From Arthrobacter sp042667405 (GTDB taxonomy: Bacteria; Actinomycetota; Actinomycetes; Actinomycetales; Micrococcaceae), in contig NZ_JBHVAL010000003.1 in assembly GCF_042667405.1 (NCBI RefSeq), positions 124,001 to 188,000 of the forward strand: 64,000 nt of DNA, written 5' to 3'. Positions within the stretch are counted from its first letter, which is position 1, and each line of letters begins with the position of its first letter. Positions 51,842-60,853 of this stretch are shown one piece after another. Under the pieces are notes generated by a model that searched no databases, had not been told where the DNA came from, and saw only the letters and a program-made list of their open reading frames with translations. The position numbers were made by a program, and so were the translations under genes.

Positions 51842-51865
51842 CTTGGCTGCAGGCGCTTAGGCGGC

Positions 51866-52495
51866 TTAGCCCATGCCGGAGAAGATGGAGCGCATAAACT
51901 CCATGCTTTTGAGGCCGGCTACCACCATGTAGAGCAACCAACCTGCGGTCAGTACAGCCATTGGCCACCATCCACGTCCGGGGGCGACCTTGTTTACCAC
52001 CACTGTCCGGCCAATCATGTAAACCACGCTGCCCATGTACATAAAAGCCCAGGCCCAGTGGAACGGCCGAACAACGCCCTTGCTTTTGAGGCCTCGATGG
52101 TCAAAGAAAGCCAGGACAATTGAGGCTACGTAGACAAACGCCAAGGATCCCATGATCAGGAAATAGCCGGAGTCCAGGACAGACGAGGGATCAGGAACGG
52201 GATCGCCCGTGCGCGATGTCAGGAACCGGATTTGCGGGTTCCACGCCAGTGCTGACACTGCTGGAAGCAAAGGCAATCCGGCAATGCCCCAGGCGAAGGC
52301 GTTGTACACCGGTGTCCCCGGGCTGAGAGCTGGGCGTTGGTTCAGCAACGGAGAAGCCGGCGGTCCTACATGTTCCGTCCAAGCAGTGCCGTCCCACCAA
52401 CGGTAGTACCGCGGATCCGAAGCGTCGGCGTACCAGCCAGGTGCCGGCGTCGTGGTGGGTTCCGGAAGCGGGCCAGGCGCTGAGGCGTCAGTCAT
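51866..52495 (-). CDS. DUF2510 membrane protein
   Basis: This 209-residue protein has an N-terminal DUF2510 motif (APGWYADASDPRYYRWWDGTAWTEH region, about 18-42), a small W-rich domain found on actinobacterial membrane proteins, followed by five predicted helices with PVYNAFAWGIAGLPLLP and GVVRPFHWAWAFMYMGSVVY. Function unknown. It lies 15 bases after a paralogue with the same plan, so the pair looks like a tandem duplication forming one operon. RBS AAGGGA precedes the ATG. Confidence 0.85.
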   Translation of the reverse strand: MTDASAPGPLPEPTTTPAPGWYADASDPRYYRWWDGTAWTEHVGPPASPLLNQRPALSPGTPVYNAFAWGIAGLPLLPAVSALAWNPQIRFLTSRTGDPVPDPSSVLDSGYFLIMGSLAFVYVASIVLAFFDHRGLKSKGVVRPFHWAWAFMYMGSVVYMIGRTVVVNKVAPGRGWWPMAVLTAGWLLYMVVAGLKSMEFMRSIFSGMG

Positions 52496-52510
52496 TGCAT
52501 CCCTTGGCCG

Positions 52511-53131
52511 CTAGGCGTTTACGGAGTAGCCAATCTGCGAATAGATCTGAGACATGAAATTGGTCATCCAAATGCCCACAACGATCAGCGAGACGATGTA
52601 GGTTCCGATCATGGCCCAAATCGGTGCGAGACCCCGGCCGAGGGCTACCTTCCGAACGATCACGGTCCGCCCAATGATGTAAACCGTAGGGCTCAGGAAG
52701 CACCAAGCCCAGTGGAAAGGTCGGATCACGCCCGAATTCGCCAGGCGCTGGCGATCAAGGAACGCGAAGAAGACCGACAAACCGTAGGTGACGAACCCTA
52801 CGCCCTGGAGCAGAAAGTATCCGGGGGAATAGATCGAAGTCGGATCCAGGGTGGTGGTGCCTTGGCGCGTCGTGATGATGCGGAACTCCGGCTGCCAGGT
52901 GAACATCAGCAGCAGAGTGACCAGTGGCAGGAGAGTGATCGCCCAAATAAACGGGTTGTACACCGGAGTCTGGTTGCTGATCAATACGCGCTGAGGCGGC
53001 ATCATTTGCGCCGATAATGGTGCCAGATGCGGCGTCCATTGCACACCGTCCCACCAACGCATCCGCTGCGGGAAAGAGGGGTCCGGGTACCAGCCGGGAG
53101 GCGTCGTCGAACCGGGCATTGCTTGACTCAT
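52511..53131 (-). CDS. DUF2510 membrane protein, paralogue
   Basis: This 206-residue protein shares layout with its downstream neighbour: PPGWYPDPSFPQRMRWWDG at the N-terminus, then PVYNPFIWAITLLPLVTLLL, GVIRPFHWAWCFLSPTVYIIGRTVIVRKVALGRG and a last helix. The ATG at 53131 follows GGGGGAAAC; the open frame continues upstream to 53590 but crosses a divergent gene and is not used. Function unknown. Confidence 0.85.
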   Translation of the reverse strand: MSQAMPGSTTPPGWYPDPSFPQRMRWWDGVQWTPHLAPLSAQMMPPQRVLISNQTPVYNPFIWAITLLPLVTLLLMFTWQPEFRIITTRQGTTTLDPTSIYSPGYFLLQGVGFVTYGLSVFFAFLDRQRLANSGVIRPFHWAWCFLSPTVYIIGRTVIVRKVALGRGLAPIWAMIGTYIVSLIVVGIWMTNFMSQIYSQIGYSVNA

Positions 53132-53234
53132 GTTTCCCCCACATCGTGTTGTGACTTCGAGAGTATCGCGGTTGCAGGCTCTCGGTTGCAAGGTGGCCTT
53201 CCCCAGAGGATGCGTGGCGGTGTATGGATGGAGC

Positions 53235-53807
53235 ATGAGCTTCTTCGACGACCTCCCTGAGGCCCCCGCCGGGCTACGCGAACCGCAGCCGGGCAGGGCC
53301 GAATGGTCCGGGCCGCCGTCGGACGAACTGCCTGGCATCGTGACTTCCGGCGGCTTCGTGCTCCGGGGCCCCAACGCGGTGGTGGCGCTGAAAGCGGTGG
53401 AGGTCTTCTCCACGGGATGCATTCTGGATCTGGTGTGGTCCGTGCGGCGCTCGGACGAAGCCGGCCAGGATTGGCGGGATGTCATGGAGCGCAGCTTTGA
53501 GCGACCCGGGTTGCCGGGAATCATGGTCGGTGCAGCACTGCCCGATGGTCGAAAGGCTTTTGCCGGGGACCCTTCCATGGTCGAGGGCATTGGACCTGTT
53601 TTAGTGCCGCAGGAAGGCAGTGGCAGCAGTGCCGGTGACGAACAGGCGGTGGGTCACGCCCAGTACTGGTTATGGCCGCTGCCCGCCGAAGGTGACCTGC
53701 GGATCGTTGCAAAGTGGGACGATGTGGGGTTAGCCGAAGGCTCCGTCACTGTGCCTGCTGAGTCTTTGGCCCGGGCGCGTGAACAAGTGGGCAAATACTG
53801 GTCGTAG
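53235..53807 (+). CDS. hypothetical soluble protein (190 aa)
   Basis: This protein shows MSFFDDLPEAPAGLREPQPG at its start and a single domain with alternating strand-like segments (GGFVLRGPNAVVALKAVEVF, CILDLVWSVRR, GHAQYWLWPLPAEGDLRIVAKW). No signal peptide, helix bundle or known catalytic motif is evident. The ATG at 53235 has GGAG 3-6 bases before it. It is divergent from the DUF2510 pair and 63 bases ahead of menC. I do not recognise the family. Confidence 0.7.
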   Translation: MSFFDDLPEAPAGLREPQPGRAEWSGPPSDELPGIVTSGGFVLRGPNAVVALKAVEVFSTGCILDLVWSVRRSDEAGQDWRDVMERSFERPGLPGIMVGAALPDGRKAFAGDPSMVEGIGPVLVPQEGSGSSAGDEQAVGHAQYWLWPLPAEGDLRIVAKWDDVGLAEGSVTVPAESLARAREQVGKYWS

Positions 53808-53870
53808 CACTTTTCCACATAGCCAACCTTCCCTCGCAGCGCCGTCAAAGGCCGCCGGTACAGTGGCAAT

Positions 53871-54908
53871 ATGCCTGAACGCCTTCCTCACCCTAAGCGC
53901 CTTCCAGACCTCGAAGAACTCCTTGATTCCGCCTCCGTGGTCTCGTTGCCCATGCGCGTGAAGTTCCGGGGCATCATGGAGCGCGAGACTCTCCTTTTGC
54001 GTGGGCCGCTGGGTTGGGGTGAGTTCTGTCCCTTCCCGGAATACGACGACGACGAATCGTCCCGCTGGTTGGCAGCCGCCCTGGAAGCGGGCTGGCTTGG
54101 GTTCCCGGAACCGCTGCGGGACACCATTCCGGTCAACGCCACGGTTCCTGCGGTTTCGGCAGACCGCGTCCCCGATGTCCTGGCCAGGTTTGGACGGGTC
54201 GACGCCGTCAAGGTCAAGGTCGCCGAAAAGGGACAACAACTGTCCGATGACCTGGCGAGGGTGGCAGCAGTCCGGCGGGCGTTTCCCGAGGCCGCCATCA
54301 GGGTAGATGCCAATGGCGGGTGGGACGTTGAGGAAGCCGTTGAAGCACTGGGGGCACTGGCTCCGTATGGGCTTGAGTACGCCGAACAACCTGTTTCAAC
54401 CATTACCGGCTTGGCTGAAGTGCGGCGGCGATTGGCCGCGGCAGGCACCCCCGTCCTCATCGCAGCGGACGAGAGCGTGCGCAAGGAAGACGATCCCCTG
54501 CGTGTGGCCAAGGCCGGGGCGGCCGACCTCATCGTGGTCAAGGTGGCGCCCCTTGGGGGAGTCCGACGGGCCCTGGACATCGTCGAACAAGCCGGGCTGC
54601 CCGCCGTCGTCAGTTCCGCACTGGACACCTCCGTGGGTATCCGCGGGGGCCTGGCGCTCGCGGCCGCTCTTCCCACGCTGCCATACGCCTGCGGCCTGGG
54701 TACAGTTTCGCTCTTTGCGTCCGACATCACCAGGGATCCCCTTGTAGCCGACGACGGCGCCATCCGGCTGCGGGACATCACCGCCGACCCAGGGCTACTG
54801 GAGCAGTACGCGGCGCCCAGGGAACGTCAGGATTGGTGGTTGGACCGGCTCCGGCGCGTGCACGAAGTCCTGGCAAACAACCAGCACGGGTTGTTCACCG
54901 TGTCTTAA
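53871..54908 (+). CDS. menC: o-succinylbenzoate synthase
   Basis: This 345-residue enolase-superfamily enzyme dehydrates SHCHC to o-succinylbenzoate in menaquinone synthesis. Features are WGEFCPFPEYDD, the KVKVAEKG catalytic-lysine strand (about 113-120), metal ligands Asp in RVDANGGW (about 145), Glu in EYAEQP (about 170) and Asp in AADESVRKEDD (about 199), and the second lysine in IVVKVAPLGG (about 224). It is shorter than the Escherichia-type enzymes and fits the actinobacterial branch. Other men genes follow at 57298, 61810 and 63242. Confidence 0.93.
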   Translation: MPERLPHPKRLPDLEELLDSASVVSLPMRVKFRGIMERETLLLRGPLGWGEFCPFPEYDDDESSRWLAAALEAGWLGFPEPLRDTIPVNATVPAVSADRVPDVLARFGRVDAVKVKVAEKGQQLSDDLARVAAVRRAFPEAAIRVDANGGWDVEEAVEALGALAPYGLEYAEQPVSTITGLAEVRRRLAAAGTPVLIAADESVRKEDDPLRVAKAGAADLIVVKVAPLGGVRRALDIVEQAGLPAVVSSALDTSVGIRGGLALAAALPTLPYACGLGTVSLFASDITRDPLVADDGAIRLRDITADPGLLEQYAAPRERQDWWLDRLRRVHEVLANNQHGLFTVS

Positions 54909-54984
54909 CCGGACAGACCACTGAGCTTCGGATTGCGCTGAAAGGCTCGTCGGGAACCTCGTACACACTCTGGAAGGTCCCCCC

Positions 54985-57075
54985 ATGTCTGAAACCACCG
55001 GCCGCAAGTTCCCGCTGCTGCCCATGCTCGGCCACACCAAGGGTAAGCGCAGCGCAGTAACGTGTGCGCTCAAGTGCGACAACGCCTGCGCAGGCGAAGT
55101 GTGCAACACCAGCGCCAACGGCTACTTCCGCGATATTGCCTCGACGGCGATGTCTCGCCGCGCGGCCCTGGGCCTTGGCGCAGCAGGGGCGCTCGCCGTC
55201 GTTCTTGGTGGTGCCGTGACCGGCACCGATTCCGCCGTCGCCGATGCGGGCAACGGACTGTCCGACGCAGCAAAGAAGGGCTTCGACAAGTCCAAGCTGC
55301 AGTTCACAGCCATCAAGCCTGTCGACGCCGCCGTCGATGCCTTTACGGTTCCTGAGGGCTTCGGCTGGAACCCCATCATCCGCTGGGGTGACCCGCTGTT
55401 CGCGGACTCGCCCGCCTTCGACATCACCAAGCAGACGGCCGCCGCCCAGGCACGTCAGTTCGGCTACAACAACGACTACACGGACATCCTGCCGATCCCG
55501 GGCTCCAAGGACCGCCGTGCCGTGCTCTTCACCAACCACGAGTACACCAACGAGAACATCATGCTGCCGGTTGGCTTCGATGCCGCGGAAGCCCGCGCCA
55601 TTGGCCGTGCCGCACACGGTCTGGCAGTGGTGGAGCTGGAACGCAAAAACAAGAACAAGCCGTGGAGCTACGTTCAAGGTGCTGCGCTGAACCGGCGCTT
55701 CCTTACCGACACTGTGTACGAACTGACCGGCCCGGCTGCAGGCACCAATCTGGTCAAGACCATCGATGACCCGGCCGGGCGTTACATCAAAGGGACTCTC
55801 GGTAACTGTTCGGGTGGCACCACTCCTTGGGGCACCGTCCTCTCCGGCGAAGAAAACTTCAACGGCTACTTTGCAGCTCCCGGAACCAGCGACGCAGACA
55901 AGCGCTATGGTCTCTCATCGAAGCCGACCACCCGCCAGTGGGAGCTCGACGAGCCACGTTTCGACACCCGCAACTCCGGATACGCCAACGAAAGCAACCG
56001 CTTTGGCTGGATCGTCGAAGTTGATCCGTTCGACCCCACGTCCACGCCCAGGAAGCACTCCGCCATGGGACGCTTCAAGCACGAGGGCGCCAACGTCATT
56101 GTCGCTCCGGACGGCCGCGTAGTGGCATACATGGGTGATGACGAGCGCTTCGACTACCTCTACAAGTTCGTCTCCAAGGGCAAGTACCAGCCGGGCGATT
56201 CGAAGGCAGCCCGCAAGAACAACATGAGCCTTCTCTCCGAAGGTGACCTGTACGTGGCCCGCTTCACGGGCGACTCGCCTGGTGCGGAGATCGATGGCAG
56301 CGGGAAGCTGCCCGCCGACGGAGCCTTCGATGGTTCCGGCGAATGGCTGCCGCTGGTGGTTGGCGGGGCATCAGCCGTCCCGGGGATGTCCGTCGCCGAG
56401 GTCCTTGTCTACACCCGCCTGGCCGCCGACAAGGTTGGCCCCACCAAGATGGACCGTTGCGAAGACGTCCAGCCCAGCCTGCTCACCGGCAAGATCTACG
56501 TGGCCTGCACCAACAACTCCGACCGTGGCAAAGCCGGCAAGGAAGGCGCTACGGAGGTCAACCCGCGCACACTGAACCGGGACGGCCACATCGTGGAAAT
56601 CACGGAGGCTCCGGGCCAGACGGGTACGAAGTTCAACTGGACCCTCCTGCTGGTTGCTGGCGATCCCTCGAAGAACAGCTCCACGTACTTCTCCGGGTTC
56701 CCGGCCGACAAGGTCTCTCCGATTTCCTGCCCGGACAACGTGGCGTTCGACTCCGTAGGCAACCTCTGGATCTCCACAGACGGTGCTCCGTCAACCATTG
56801 GCTACAACGACGGTCTGTTCAAGGTCACCCTCGAGGGCCCGGAGCGCGGCAAGGTGGAACAATTCCTGGCTGTTCCCCGCGATGCCGAGACCTGTGGTCC
56901 GATCATCCACGACGAGGAGCGCACGGTATTCGTCGCCGTCCAGCACCCGGGTGAGGAAGGCACGTTCGACGCGCCCCACTCGTTCTTCCCGGATTACGTA
57001 CCCGCTGGGGCCACCCCTGCCGCCGGTGCGGTGCGGGCACCCCGCCCGTCGATTGTGCAGGTCTTCCGCAAGTAG
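54985..57075 (+). CDS. PhoX family (DUF839) phosphatase-like protein
   Basis: This 696-residue protein has a long N-terminal region (about 55 residues, with Cys-rich CALKCDNACAGEVC), then SRRAALGLGAAGALAVVLGG, a twin-arginine-type signal starting near residue 58. The mature part shows the PhoX pattern: VPEGFGWNPIIRWGDPL, LFTNHEYTNENIML, NCSGGTTPWGTVLSGEENFNGY, GRVVAYMGDDERFDYLYKFV, PDNVAFDSVGNLWISTDG. PhoX enzymes are secreted calcium/iron-dependent alkaline phosphatases that release phosphate from organic esters; whether this member is active is not shown. It lies in a separate unit ended by a strong terminator. Confidence 0.9.
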   Translation: MSETTGRKFPLLPMLGHTKGKRSAVTCALKCDNACAGEVCNTSANGYFRDIASTAMSRRAALGLGAAGALAVVLGGAVTGTDSAVADAGNGLSDAAKKGFDKSKLQFTAIKPVDAAVDAFTVPEGFGWNPIIRWGDPLFADSPAFDITKQTAAAQARQFGYNNDYTDILPIPGSKDRRAVLFTNHEYTNENIMLPVGFDAAEARAIGRAAHGLAVVELERKNKNKPWSYVQGAALNRRFLTDTVYELTGPAAGTNLVKTIDDPAGRYIKGTLGNCSGGTTPWGTVLSGEENFNGYFAAPGTSDADKRYGLSSKPTTRQWELDEPRFDTRNSGYANESNRFGWIVEVDPFDPTSTPRKHSAMGRFKHEGANVIVAPDGRVVAYMGDDERFDYLYKFVSKGKYQPGDSKAARKNNMSLLSEGDLYVARFTGDSPGAEIDGSGKLPADGAFDGSGEWLPLVVGGASAVPGMSVAEVLVYTRLAADKVGPTKMDRCEDVQPSLLTGKIYVACTNNSDRGKAGKEGATEVNPRTLNRDGHIVEITEAPGQTGTKFNWTLLLVAGDPSKNSSTYFSGFPADKVSPISCPDNVAFDSVGNLWISTDGAPSTIGYNDGLFKVTLEGPERGKVEQFLAVPRDAETCGPIIHDEERTVFVAVQHPGEEGTFDAPHSFFPDYVPAGATPAAGAVRAPRPSIVQVFRK

Positions 57076-57085
57076 GTGATCCGCT

Positions 57086-57124
57086 GAAGCGCTCCCTTGT
57101 CTCTCGGAGATAGGGGAGCGCTTC
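57086..57124 (+). terminator. intrinsic terminator of the phoX-like gene
   Basis: GAAGCGCTCCC (57086-57096) pairs with GGGAGCGCTTC (57114-57124); TGTCTCC follows. It is 10 bases after the stop. Confidence 0.85.
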
Positions 57125-57132
57125 TGTCTCCC

Positions 57133-57264
57133 ACGCTCGTTCACATCCCCGGTGTTTGGGCCCGACGCTCGTTCACGTCCCGGGTGTTTGGGCCCGACGC
57201 TCGTTCACGTCCGCCTGGGGTGTGATGGAGGGTCGGCCGGAAGGTGGTGGGATGTGAGTGAGGG
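57133..57264. repeat. 32-bp repeat family, second locus, with an inverted copy
   Basis: Units at 57133 and 57165 (and a partial one at 57197) begin ACGCTCGTTCAC[A/G]TCCC and end GTTTGGGCCCG, 32 bp apart. A related element in inverted orientation (GGGATGTGAGTGAGGG) lies at 57249-57264. The core matches the array at 23391. Confidence 0.75.
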
Positions 57265-57297
57265 TTGGGTCGCCGTCTGCGCCAATAGACTGGAACG

Positions 57298-59007
57298 GTG
57301 ACTTCCCAGGACTCTCTGACATCCATCGCCGCCGCCCGGATCGCCGTAACTGCGCTGCTCGACGGCGGCGTGCGGCACGCCGTGGTTGCGCCGGGGTCGC
57401 GTTCTGCACCCATGGCGTATGCGCTCGCCGAAGCGGAAGCAGCTGGCCGGATCCGGCTCCACGTCCGGATCGACGAACGAGACGCCGGATTCACCGCGCT
57501 CGGTCTCGCCCTCTCCTCGGAGGCTCCCGTCGCTGTCCTGACCACCTCCGGCACCGCAGTGGGAAACCTGCTGCCCGCCGTCATGGAAGCGAACCATTCA
57601 GCCGTTCCGGTTGTGGTCATCTCAGCGGACCGCCCCGAGGAACTCCACGGTACCGGGGCGAACCAGACCACCATCCAACTGGACCTTTTCGGCGATCACG
57701 TTCGCTTCGCCGTCGACGTCGCCGCGGGGGAGGACCCGCAGAAAGCCATGGCTACCGCGCTCTACGCAGCAACGGGCGCGCTCGAAGACACTCCTCCCGG
57801 CCCCGTCCAGGTGAACCTCGCTTTCCGCGATCCGCTGATTCCGGAGGTCGGCGACGCCCTGCCGGAAACGCAAGGACACGGCGTGTTCCATTACGACGCC
57901 GGTCCCCAAGCTTTGGATCTTCCGCCGGCATCCGCAGCACTTTCCGAGAGACGGACGGTGGTCCTCGCAGGCCACGACGCCGGTCCGGTGGCCGAAGCCT
58001 TCGCCCGCGCCCACGGCCTTCCACTGCTCGCGGAACCGTCCTCGAACGCCCGCTTCGGACCTAACGCGGTGGGGCCGTACCGGGTGTTGCTGGAGCACTT
58101 CGGTCCGGGCTCGCCGACTCCCATCGAGCGAGTGGTCCTGTTCGGCCGAGCCACGCTGTCCCGCCCTGTTGCAGCACTCCTGGCACGCGAATCCGTGGAA
58201 TCCGCGATTTACCAGCCCGTCCCGGTCGCTTGGTATGAGGCCGGTCGCCGCCGCGAAACACCTGTGGAAACCCTCCCTGAACTGGCAGATTTCGCGGGCC
58301 GCGGTTCGGCGGAATGGCTGGATTCCTGGCTTCTGGCCGGGGCCGCTGCCCAACATGCCTTGGACGGCGTGCTTGCGGGGGAGAACGTCGCGAACGGCCC
58401 CTCCATAGGCGCAGCCGTGTGGGCACACTCCCGCGGGCAACTGGTCCTGGGCTCCTCCAACGGCATCCGGGACGTCGACCTCGCCGGCCAACCGCACCAC
58501 GAACCCATCGCCACCGTCTACGCCAACCGCGGCCTCGCCGGCATCGACGGCACCATTGCCACGGCCACGGGAATCGCCCTGGGCAGCGGGCGCGAAACCA
58601 CCGTCCTGCTGGGCGATGTCACCTTCCTCCACGACGTCGGCGGCCTCCTCCTCGGCCAGGGCGAACCTACGCCGGACCTCCGCATCGTGGTGCTCAACGA
58701 CTCCGGCGGGGCCATTTTCAGTCTTCTCGAACACGGTGCTGTGGAAGACTCGGGCGCCTACGGCACCGCCGTCGAGCGTCTCTTTGGCACCCCTCACTCA
58801 GTGGACATCGCGGCACTCGCGGCGGCCTACGGCGTCGGGCACCAAGCGGTAAGCACGACGGCGGAACTTGCCGAAGCGCTCAAGGCGCCGCTGAAGGGAC
58901 GCACCATCGTGGAGGTGCGCGTGGACCGGGCGGGCCTACGCGGACTTCATGCCCGGATCAAGGACGCGATCAGCGCGGCCGTTGGCCAGGTTATGACAGC
59001 GGGTTGA
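57298..59007 (+). CDS. menD: menaquinone synthesis SEPHCHC synthase
   Basis: This 569-residue ThDP enzyme joins 2-oxoglutarate to isochorismate. It shows the MenD N-terminal block (AARIAVTALLDGGVRHAVVAPGSRSAP), HVRIDERDAGFTALGLALSS with the ThDP Glu region, VISADRPEELHGTGANQTT, LVLGSSNGIRDVDL and the C-terminal ThDP/Mg site LLGDVTFLHD ... LNDSGGAIFSLLE. The GTG start at 57298 is positioned at the family N-terminus. 32-bp repeats flank the gene on both sides in opposite orientations. Confidence 0.95.
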   Translation: MTSQDSLTSIAAARIAVTALLDGGVRHAVVAPGSRSAPMAYALAEAEAAGRIRLHVRIDERDAGFTALGLALSSEAPVAVLTTSGTAVGNLLPAVMEANHSAVPVVVISADRPEELHGTGANQTTIQLDLFGDHVRFAVDVAAGEDPQKAMATALYAATGALEDTPPGPVQVNLAFRDPLIPEVGDALPETQGHGVFHYDAGPQALDLPPASAALSERRTVVLAGHDAGPVAEAFARAHGLPLLAEPSSNARFGPNAVGPYRVLLEHFGPGSPTPIERVVLFGRATLSRPVAALLARESVESAIYQPVPVAWYEAGRRRETPVETLPELADFAGRGSAEWLDSWLLAGAAAQHALDGVLAGENVANGPSIGAAVWAHSRGQLVLGSSNGIRDVDLAGQPHHEPIATVYANRGLAGIDGTIATATGIALGSGRETTVLLGDVTFLHDVGGLLLGQGEPTPDLRIVVLNDSGGAIFSLLEHGAVEDSGAYGTAVERLFGTPHSVDIAALAAAYGVGHQAVSTTAELAEALKAPLKGRTIVEVRVDRAGLRGLHARIKDAISAAVGQVMTAG

Positions 59008-59020
59008 GCGTTTTCCCGGT

Positions 59021-59100
59021 GGGATGCGATTGAGCGTCGGCCGCAAGCGGGTGGGATGTGAGCGAGCGTTGGCGGCAAGCCGGTGGGATGTGAGAGAGCG
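59021..59100. repeat. 32-bp repeat family, third locus, inverted orientation
   Basis: Units start at 59021, 59053 and 59085 with GGGATGTGAG-type heads (GGGATGCGATTGAGCG, GGGATGTGAGCGAGCG, GGGATGTGAGAGAGCG), spaced by exactly 32 bases. This is the reverse complement of the core seen at 23391. Confidence 0.75.
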
Positions 59101-59111
59101 TGAAAAACGAA

Positions 59112-59146
59112 AGGCGGGCGGCACTCAATGTGAGTGCCGCCCGCCT
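59112..59146. terminator. 16-bp perfect hairpin terminator
   Basis: AGGCGGGCGGCACTCA pairs completely with TGAGTGCCGCCCGCCT around ATG. On the minus strand it is followed by TCGTTTTTC, so it ends the amino-acid ABC operon; it may also stop menD transcripts. Confidence 0.9.
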
Positions 59147-59161
59147 CCAAAGCAGAAGGAC

Positions 59162-59956
59162 TTAAGCTTCCTCGACGACGATGTGGGTCGGGTCAAGGAC
59201 GCGGCGCAGGAATTCCTTGGTTCGCGGCTGGGTGGGGGCGCTGATGACCTGCTCGGCCGGGCCTTCCTCCACCACAACACCGGCGTCCATGAAGACAACG
59301 CGGTCGGCCACTTCGCGGGCGAAGCCCATTTCGTGGGTGACCACCAGCATGGTCATGCCTTCCTGGGCCAGCTTGCGCATGACGGCAAGGACATCGCCCA
59401 CGGTTTCAGGGTCCAGGGCGGAAGTGGGCTCATCGAAAAGCATGAGCTTGGGGTCCATGGACAAAGCGCGTGCAATGGCCACGCGCTGCTGCTGGCCACC
59501 GGAGAGCTGGTCCGGGAAACGGTCTGCCAAGTGTCCCAGGCCAACGCGTTCGAGGTTGTGGCGTGCCACCTCGCCGGCTTCGGACTTGGAGCGCTTGAGC
59601 ACCTTCATCTGCGAGATGGTGCAGTTGTCCAGCACGCTCAGGTGCGGGAACAGGTTGAAATGCTGGAAGACCATACCGACGCTTTGGCGCATCTTGTTGA
59701 GGTCGACGTCAGGATCGGTGGCCTCGAATTCGCCTACGTTGATGGTGCCGGCGTTGGGGTGTTCCAGCAGGTTGACGCAGCGAAGGAGGGTGGACTTGCC
59801 GGAGCCCGACGGGCCGATCAGGCAGACTACCTGGCCCGGTTCCACGGTCAGTGAAATGCCCTTGAGGACCTCGTTGCTGCCGTAGGACTTGCGGAGGTCC
59901 TTGATGTCGACGCCGGCGGCGCGAACGGCGGCCGTGCTCCCAGTGGAGTTGTTCAT
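59162..59956 (-). CDS. polar amino acid ABC transporter ATP-binding protein
   Basis: This 264-residue ATPase has Walker A GPSGSGKSTLL, the signature LSGGQQQRVAIARAL, Walker B LMLFDEPTSALD and the H-loop VVTHEMGF, in the GlnQ/HisP subgroup (the switch MVFQHFNLFPHLSVLDN also fits). It powers uptake with the permease and binding protein upstream in the same operon. The ligand is a polar amino acid or a related compound. Confidence 0.95.
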   Translation of the reverse strand: MNNSTGSTAAVRAAGVDIKDLRKSYGSNEVLKGISLTVEPGQVVCLIGPSGSGKSTLLRCVNLLEHPNAGTINVGEFEATDPDVDLNKMRQSVGMVFQHFNLFPHLSVLDNCTISQMKVLKRSKSEAGEVARHNLERVGLGHLADRFPDQLSGGQQQRVAIARALSMDPKLMLFDEPTSALDPETVGDVLAVMRKLAQEGMTMLVVTHEMGFAREVADRVVFMDAGVVVEEGPAEQVISAPTQPRTKEFLRRVLDPTHIVVEEA

Positions 59957-59967
59957 GACTGTCCTGC

Positions 59968-60759
59968 CTATCGCTTGGTCCGCGCGGAGCGGCTTTCGAA
60001 CTTCCTTGCAAGGAGGCTCAACGGGATGGTGATGACCAAGTAGAAAGCACCAGCCACCAGCAAGGGGGTGAGGCCTGCGCCCAGGCTCGAGATGCCGTCG
60101 CGGCCGAACTTGGTGAGCTCGTACTGGGAAGCCGTGAGGCCCAGGACGTAGATCAGCGAGGAGTCCTTGGTGAGCAGGATGATCTCGTTGGTCAGCGGGG
60201 GAAGGACGATCTTGAACGCCTGGGGAATGACGATGGAAACCATTGCCCGCCAGTGCGGCATGCCCAGCGAGCGGGCTGCTTCCATCTGTCCCTTGGGTAC
60301 GGCCTGCAGGCCTGCACGGAGGGTTTCAGCGATGTAGGCCGAAGCCACCATGCCCAGCGAAACCATGACCACGACGTTGACATCCCACTGGACACCGAAG
60401 GCCAGCGGAACACCGTAGCCAAAGGCGATGAAGACCAGCAGGGCAGGGACGCCGCGGAAGAACTCGATGTAGCCGGTGGCAATCCAGCGGTACAGCGGGA
60501 AGGAAGAGAGCTTCATGAGGGCGAGCAGGAGGCCGCCCGACAAGCCCACCACGAAGGCCAGCGCTGTGTAGATGAGGGTGTTCTTGAGGCCCACCAGGAA
60601 GATGTCCGGGAACATCGGGCCGATCTTGGCGAAGTTGAAGACGCTGGTGCCGATCGTCTTCCAGTCCACGGCAAGGATCACTGCGGCCAGGACCACAACG
60701 AAGATGCCCGCCTGGACGTACAAACTGACTTTGGCTCGTTGACGTGCAGTCATTGCCAT
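59968..60759 (-). CDS. polar amino acid ABC transporter permease
   Basis: This 263-residue permease of the HisMQ/GlnP type has four to five helices, IEFFRGVPALLVFIAFGYG (R-G-x-P) and the EAA-type loop AARSLGMPHWRAMVSIVIPQAFKIVLPPL. A single permease gene suggests a homodimer. The ATG at 60759 is preferred to an earlier start at 60801, which would read into the hairpin upstream. It is 11 bases before the ATPase gene. Confidence 0.94.
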   Translation of the reverse strand: MAMTARQRAKVSLYVQAGIFVVVLAAVILAVDWKTIGTSVFNFAKIGPMFPDIFLVGLKNTLIYTALAFVVGLSGGLLLALMKLSSFPLYRWIATGYIEFFRGVPALLVFIAFGYGVPLAFGVQWDVNVVVMVSLGMVASAYIAETLRAGLQAVPKGQMEAARSLGMPHWRAMVSIVIPQAFKIVLPPLTNEIILLTKDSSLIYVLGLTASQYELTKFGRDGISSLGAGLTPLLVAGAFYLVITIPLSLLARKFESRSARTKR

Positions 60760-60787
60760 GGTGTTCTCACATTCATGTTGCGCAGCA

Positions 60788-60819
60788 GGGCCCCGAAACA
60801 ACGTATCGTTTCGGGGCCC
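60788..60819 (-). terminator. hairpin between binding-protein and permease genes
   Basis: A 12-bp stem (60788-60799 with 60808-60819) around an 8-base loop separates the two genes. Such hairpins usually protect or partly terminate the message so that binding protein is made in excess. Confidence 0.7.
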
Positions 60820-60853
60820 GGCTGCGTGGATCTCGGGAGAGCCGGGGCTCGGA

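Noticed and set aside
57622..58797. A 391-codon open frame on the minus strand inside menD
   Set aside because: It is a shadow of menD, whose family motifs are complete on the plus strand.
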